Shown in pieces: positions 61,095 to 64,000 of a stretch of 64,000 nt of DNA. Where the stretch lies: positions 62,001-126,000 of the forward strand of contig NZ_JAUSYC010000002.1 in the NCBI RefSeq assembly GCF_030816485.1, given 5' to 3'. The notes below the pieces were generated by a model. It searched no databases. It was not told the origin of the DNA and saw only the letters and a list, made by a program, of their open reading frames with translations. Position numbers and translations under genes: made by a program. This DNA comes from Arthrobacter sp. B1I2 (lineage in GTDB: Bacteria > Actinomycetota > Actinomycetes > Actinomycetales > Micrococcaceae). Every line of letters begins with the position of its first letter. The stretch's first letter is position 1.

Positions 61095-62280
61095 TTCCGC
61101 CGACGTCGAGGCCGCTACCGCACTCGAGCCCTCGGATCTGATCTCCTTCGATACCCTCCTCACGGACGAGGAAATCGCCCTGCGCGACCGCGTGCGGAAT
61201 TATGTTCGGGAGGAAATCAAACCCAACATCGCCAGCTGGTATGAAGAGGCCCGGTTCCCGCTGGAAATCGTCCCTGATCTGGCCAAACTCGGCCTGCTCG
61301 GAATGCATCTGAAAGGTTACGGCTGCGCCGGCGGAAGCGCAGTGGACTACGGGTTGGCCGCTGCCGAACTCGAGGCCGGCGATTCAGGCATACGCACTTT
61401 CGTTTCCGTCCAAGGCTCTCTGGCCATGTCGGCAATCTCGAAGCATGGTTCTGAGGAACAGAAAGAGGAATGGCTGCCCCAGATGGCTGCCGGCACCGCC
61501 ATAGGATGCTTTGGCCTTACCGAACCCACTGCCGGTTCAGACCCCTCTGCCATGGCCACTTTTGCCCGCCGCGACGGCGAGGACTGGATATTGACCGGCT
61601 CCAAGCGGTGGATCGGACTCGCCAACATTGCCCAGGTGGCAGTTATCTGGGCCCAGACAGACACCGGCGCGCGCGGATTCGTGGTACCAACCCAGACCCG
61701 TGGCTTTACCGCCACCCCAATTCAGCCGAAGCTATCAATGCGCGCTTCTGTCCAATGTGACATCACTCTGGATGACGTGCGCCTGCCTGCCGACGCGGTC
61801 CTGCCAAATGTCACTGGCCTCCGCGGCCCTTTTACCTGCCTGAATGAAGCACGTTACGGCATTGCCTGGGGCACCATGGGTGCCGCGCGCGACGCCTTTG
61901 AAGATGCCCTGGACTACTCCAAGAATCGGCTTCAGTTCGAACGGCCCCTGGCCGGTTACCAATTGACCCAGCAGAAGCTCGTGAACATGGCCCTGGAGAT
62001 CAACAAGGGCTTCCTTCTCGCTCTGCACCTGGGACGGCTGAAAGACGCCGGCAAGCTGCAGAATCATCAGATCAGCATTGGCAAGCTCAACAACTGCCGG
62101 GAAGCTATCGAAATCTGCCGTGAAGCACGCACAATCCTGGGCGGCAACGGGATAACCCTCGAACACTCGCCCCTTCGCCACGCGAACAACCTTGAATCCG
62201 TTCGTACGTACGAAGGCACTGACGAGGTTCACACCCTCATCCTCGGCCAGAAGCTAACAGGTATAGGAGCCTTTCGGTGA
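61078..62280 (+). CDS. glutaryl-CoA dehydrogenase-like acyl-CoA dehydrogenase
   Basis: The 400-residue flavoprotein has 'RNYVREEIKPNIASWYEEARFPLEIVPDLAKLGLLGMHLKGYGCAGGSAVDYGLA', 'FGLTEPTAGSDPSAM', 'GSKRWIGLANIA', 'EARYGIAWGTMGAARDAFEDALDYSKNRLQFERPLAGYQLTQQKL', and 'NLESVRTYEGTDEVHTLILG' with the catalytic Glu of YEGT. These features match the glutaryl-CoA dehydrogenase group, which oxidises and decarboxylates glutaryl-CoA to crotonyl-CoA. It overlaps the CoA-transferase gene and is followed by GTGA overlap with the next. Strong operon logic. Confidence 0.88.
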   Translation: MTLAPSSADVEAATALEPSDLISFDTLLTDEEIALRDRVRNYVREEIKPNIASWYEEARFPLEIVPDLAKLGLLGMHLKGYGCAGGSAVDYGLAAAELEAGDSGIRTFVSVQGSLAMSAISKHGSEEQKEEWLPQMAAGTAIGCFGLTEPTAGSDPSAMATFARRDGEDWILTGSKRWIGLANIAQVAVIWAQTDTGARGFVVPTQTRGFTATPIQPKLSMRASVQCDITLDDVRLPADAVLPNVTGLRGPFTCLNEARYGIAWGTMGAARDAFEDALDYSKNRLQFERPLAGYQLTQQKLVNMALEINKGFLLALHLGRLKDAGKLQNHQISIGKLNNCREAIEICREARTILGGNGITLEHSPLRHANNLESVRTYEGTDEVHTLILGQKLTGIGAFR

Positions 62281-63788
62281 GTGCCGCCGTTGATGCACCC
62301 GACGCGTCAGGCACCGACCCCGGTGCCGCGGTGACGGTGCAGCTCAGGCTCCTCATCGACGGAAACTGGGTACCAGGCAAAGGCGGACACCTTACCTCTG
62401 TCAATCCCAGCCGCCCGGAGGAGGTAGTTGCCGAAGGCGGTGTTGCCGTCCTTGAGGATCTCGACAAAGCCATCATGGCGGCGTACGGCTCACAGCGGGC
62501 CTGGAGCCGCACCCCGATCCACGAACGGGGCGCGGTCCTGTCTCGCGCGGCCGCAGCCCTGGAGTCCCAAGCCGACCTACTTGGCCTCGAACTTTCCCGC
62601 GAAGAAGGCAAGACCCTAACCGAGGGACGGGCAGAGGTGCTCCGTGCGGTTCAGATCTTGCGCTACTTCGCCGCCGAGGGTGACCGCGCCGCCGGGGAAC
62701 ACTTTGCTTCGCCCCGGCCCGGGGAACGTATCCTTGTAACGCGTAAGCCGCTGGGCGTCGTCGGAATCGTCACCCCGTTCAACTTTCCGATCGCCATCCC
62801 GGCATGGAAGATCGCTCCCGCCCTGGTGCACGGGAACGCGGTGGTGTGGAAACCCGCTTCCACCGTCCCGCTTCTCGCCATACGCTTTGCCGACGCTCTC
62901 ATCAACGCCGGGCTGCCCGCCGGGGTACTCAACCTGATCGTTGGCCCCGGCACTCTCGGGACAGCCCTTGTTCAGAGCCCAGGCGTGGACGCCATGTCCT
63001 TTACCGGCTCGTCAGGGGTAGGACGCGCACTGGCAGCCCAGGCTGCCGTCCGGGGGATTCCCATGCAAGGAGAAATGGGGGGCAAGAACGCGGCGCTGGT
63101 TCTGGACGATGCTGATCTGGATCTAGCCTCGGAGCAGGTGCTTTTCGGGGCGTTCCGCTCCACCGGACAGAAATGTACCGCAACCTCACGACTCATTCTC
63201 GCGGACTCCATCGCCGACGAATTCCTGGAGCGCCTCACGCTCCGCCTCGGCACTTGGCAGACCGGGGACCCCGTTGACCCGGAAGTACAGATGGGGCCGG
63301 TGATCAACGAAGCGGCACGCAGGTCGATCACGAGCGGAGTCGACACAGCCGTAGAGGCCGGTGCCGTCGCCGTCGCCGGCACGTCTGCGAAGAATCCTTT
63401 TGCCGGCACTCCCGGCGCCTTCATCGCACCCACTGTACTCGAGCTCCCTGCAGGCCAAGCCGGATCTGCCAACCTCGCCTGGCGAGAAGAGCTTTTCGGC
63501 CCTGTCCTGGCGGTCCGCCGGGCCGCGACCACGGAGGAGGCATTCGGTCTGGCAGAAGAGTCCGAGTTCGGCTTGTCCGCGGCAGTGTTTACCCGTGATC
63601 TGGCGACAGCGCTGGAAGCAGTCGAAGCTCTCGATGTGGGCATCCTGCACCTCAATTCGGAATCTGCCGGTTCAGATCCCCATGTACCGTTCGGCGGATC
63701 AAAGAAAAGCAGCCTCGGGCCAAAGGAACAAGGTGGCGCGGCAAAAGACTTCTACACACACACGACAACGGTCTACCTCCGAGGGTAG
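62277..63788 (+). CDS. aldehyde dehydrogenase, glutarate/succinate-semialdehyde type
   Basis: The 503-residue enzyme starts at GTG 62277, overlapping the previous stop (GTGA). Catalytic Glu266 lies in 'MQGEMGGKNAALV' and Cys300 in 'STGQKCTATSRL', with 'PFNFPIAIPAWKIAPALVHGN' in the cofactor domain. It resembles the ketoglutarate-semialdehyde/2,5-dioxovalerate group. In this operon it probably oxidises the semialdehyde produced by the aminotransferase to the dicarboxylate. Confidence 0.88.
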   Translation: MSAAVDAPDASGTDPGAAVTVQLRLLIDGNWVPGKGGHLTSVNPSRPEEVVAEGGVAVLEDLDKAIMAAYGSQRAWSRTPIHERGAVLSRAAAALESQADLLGLELSREEGKTLTEGRAEVLRAVQILRYFAAEGDRAAGEHFASPRPGERILVTRKPLGVVGIVTPFNFPIAIPAWKIAPALVHGNAVVWKPASTVPLLAIRFADALINAGLPAGVLNLIVGPGTLGTALVQSPGVDAMSFTGSSGVGRALAAQAAVRGIPMQGEMGGKNAALVLDDADLDLASEQVLFGAFRSTGQKCTATSRLILADSIADEFLERLTLRLGTWQTGDPVDPEVQMGPVINEAARRSITSGVDTAVEAGAVAVAGTSAKNPFAGTPGAFIAPTVLELPAGQAGSANLAWREELFGPVLAVRRAATTEEAFGLAEESEFGLSAAVFTRDLATALEAVEALDVGILHLNSESAGSDPHVPFGGSKKSSLGPKEQGGAAKDFYTHTTTVYLRG

Positions 63789-63806
63789 GAACGGAAGCAG
63801 GATCAG

Positions 63807-64000
63807 ATGTCTCATACACTTTCACGAACGGCCGACGCCGTGCCCGTCTCAGCCGACAATCTTGGGCGGCCGAAAACGATTGGAACCTTCGGCGTCGTTG
63901 GCGCAGGTCTCATGGCAACTCAGCTCGTTCTGTTGGTCGCGGACAAGCTCCGCGTTCCGGTCCTCATCAGCGATCTTTCCGCGGAGCGGGTATCCGGCGC
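63807..64000 (+). CDS. 3-hydroxyacyl-CoA dehydrogenase, N-terminal part (cut by window end)
   Basis: The visible 64 residues begin MSHTLSRTADAVPVSADNLG and contain the NAD-binding loop 'GTFGVVGAGLMATQLVLLVADKLRVPVLISD', as in 3-hydroxybutyryl-CoA dehydrogenases. GGAAGCAGGA precedes ATG 63807. It follows the semialdehyde dehydrogenase by 18 bases. It would carry crotonyl-CoA, after hydration, towards acetoacetyl-CoA, completing the glutarate branch. The gene continues past the window. Confidence 0.8.
   Translation, partial: MSHTLSRTADAVPVSADNLGRPKTIGTFGVVGAGLMATQLVLLVADKLRVPVLISDLSAERVSG

Noticed and set aside
1..64000. CRISPR array, tRNA or rRNA genes
   Set aside because: No regularly spaced short repeats and no tRNA or rRNA-like sequence were recognised on reading both strands.

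Overview
The window is high-GC DNA with GTG/TTG starts, long overlapping operons and catabolic genes typical of soil Actinobacteria. It looks most like the Micrococcaceae (Arthrobacter, Paenarthrobacter, Pseudarthrobacter). There is no rRNA or core housekeeping block. A relaxase module, a plasmid-type SSB, a ParB-like protein and IS scars suggest a catabolic plasmid or an integrated mobilizable island. The taxonomic call is inference from gene content, not from a marker gene.

Region 1 (1-11.6 kb) is a plasmid backbone. It holds a LysM lipoprotein, an NrdH-like redoxin, SSB, a ParB-like RHH protein, an excisionase-type HTH protein, MobC, a relaxase, a coiled-coil accessory protein and a DUF1016 (YhcG-type) PD-(D/E)XK protein. 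A roughly 300-bp non-coding repeat occurs twice in direct orientation (5.05 and 6.29 kb) and once, partial and inverted, at 0.25 kb.

Region 2 (11.7-17.95 kb) is a self-contained cassette. A divergent GlpP-type antiterminator gene faces a promoter and a 14-bp-stem leader terminator with a competing hairpin. Behind these lie an AgpS/GlcD-type FAD oxidase, an SDR dehydrogenase, an FGGY kinase and an MFS transporter, closed by a strong hairpin. It looks like an RNA-switch-controlled polyol (or polyol-ether) pathway.

Region 3 (18.1-34 kb) is a plant-glycoside utilisation regulon. Two divergent arms each carry a GH3 beta-glucosidase and a GH78 alpha-L-rhamnosidase. One arm adds an MFS transporter and a zinc-ribbon SDR, the other an HSL-type esterase. 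A LacI regulator sits between them, and matching GCTAGCGCG-type operators lie upstream of both arms. The region ends in a decayed zone (34.0-36.2 kb) with IS3 and serine-recombinase remnants and small genes, followed by a GH15 glucosidase and an orphan pdxS.

Region 4 (39.3-64 kb) is an amine / cyclic-ketone / dicarboxylate catabolic supercluster. A minus-strand operon (50.5 to 42.4 kb) encodes an APC permease, a P450 (frameshifted by one base), a ferredoxin, a ferredoxin reductase, a gamma-glutamyl-amide synthetase of the glutamine-synthetase fold, an SBP-domain protein without a signal peptide, and two class-I-GATase gamma-glutamyl hydrolases. A FadR-type regulator and a soluble Cache-domain protein are encoded nearby. 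Next come an aldehyde dehydrogenase, an HSL hydrolase, a Baeyer-Villiger monooxygenase and a zinc alcohol dehydrogenase. A PucR-type regulator diverges from an operon of omega-aminotransferase, class III CoA-transferase, glutaryl-CoA-dehydrogenase-like enzyme, semialdehyde dehydrogenase and a truncated 3-hydroxyacyl-CoA dehydrogenase. Together they suggest: amine, gamma-glutamylation, P450 hydroxylation, ketone, lactone, omega-hydroxyacid, dicarboxylate (glutarate-like), crotonyl-CoA. The C5 end point fits a cyclopentyl-type or piperidine-type substrate. The substrate is inferred, not proven.
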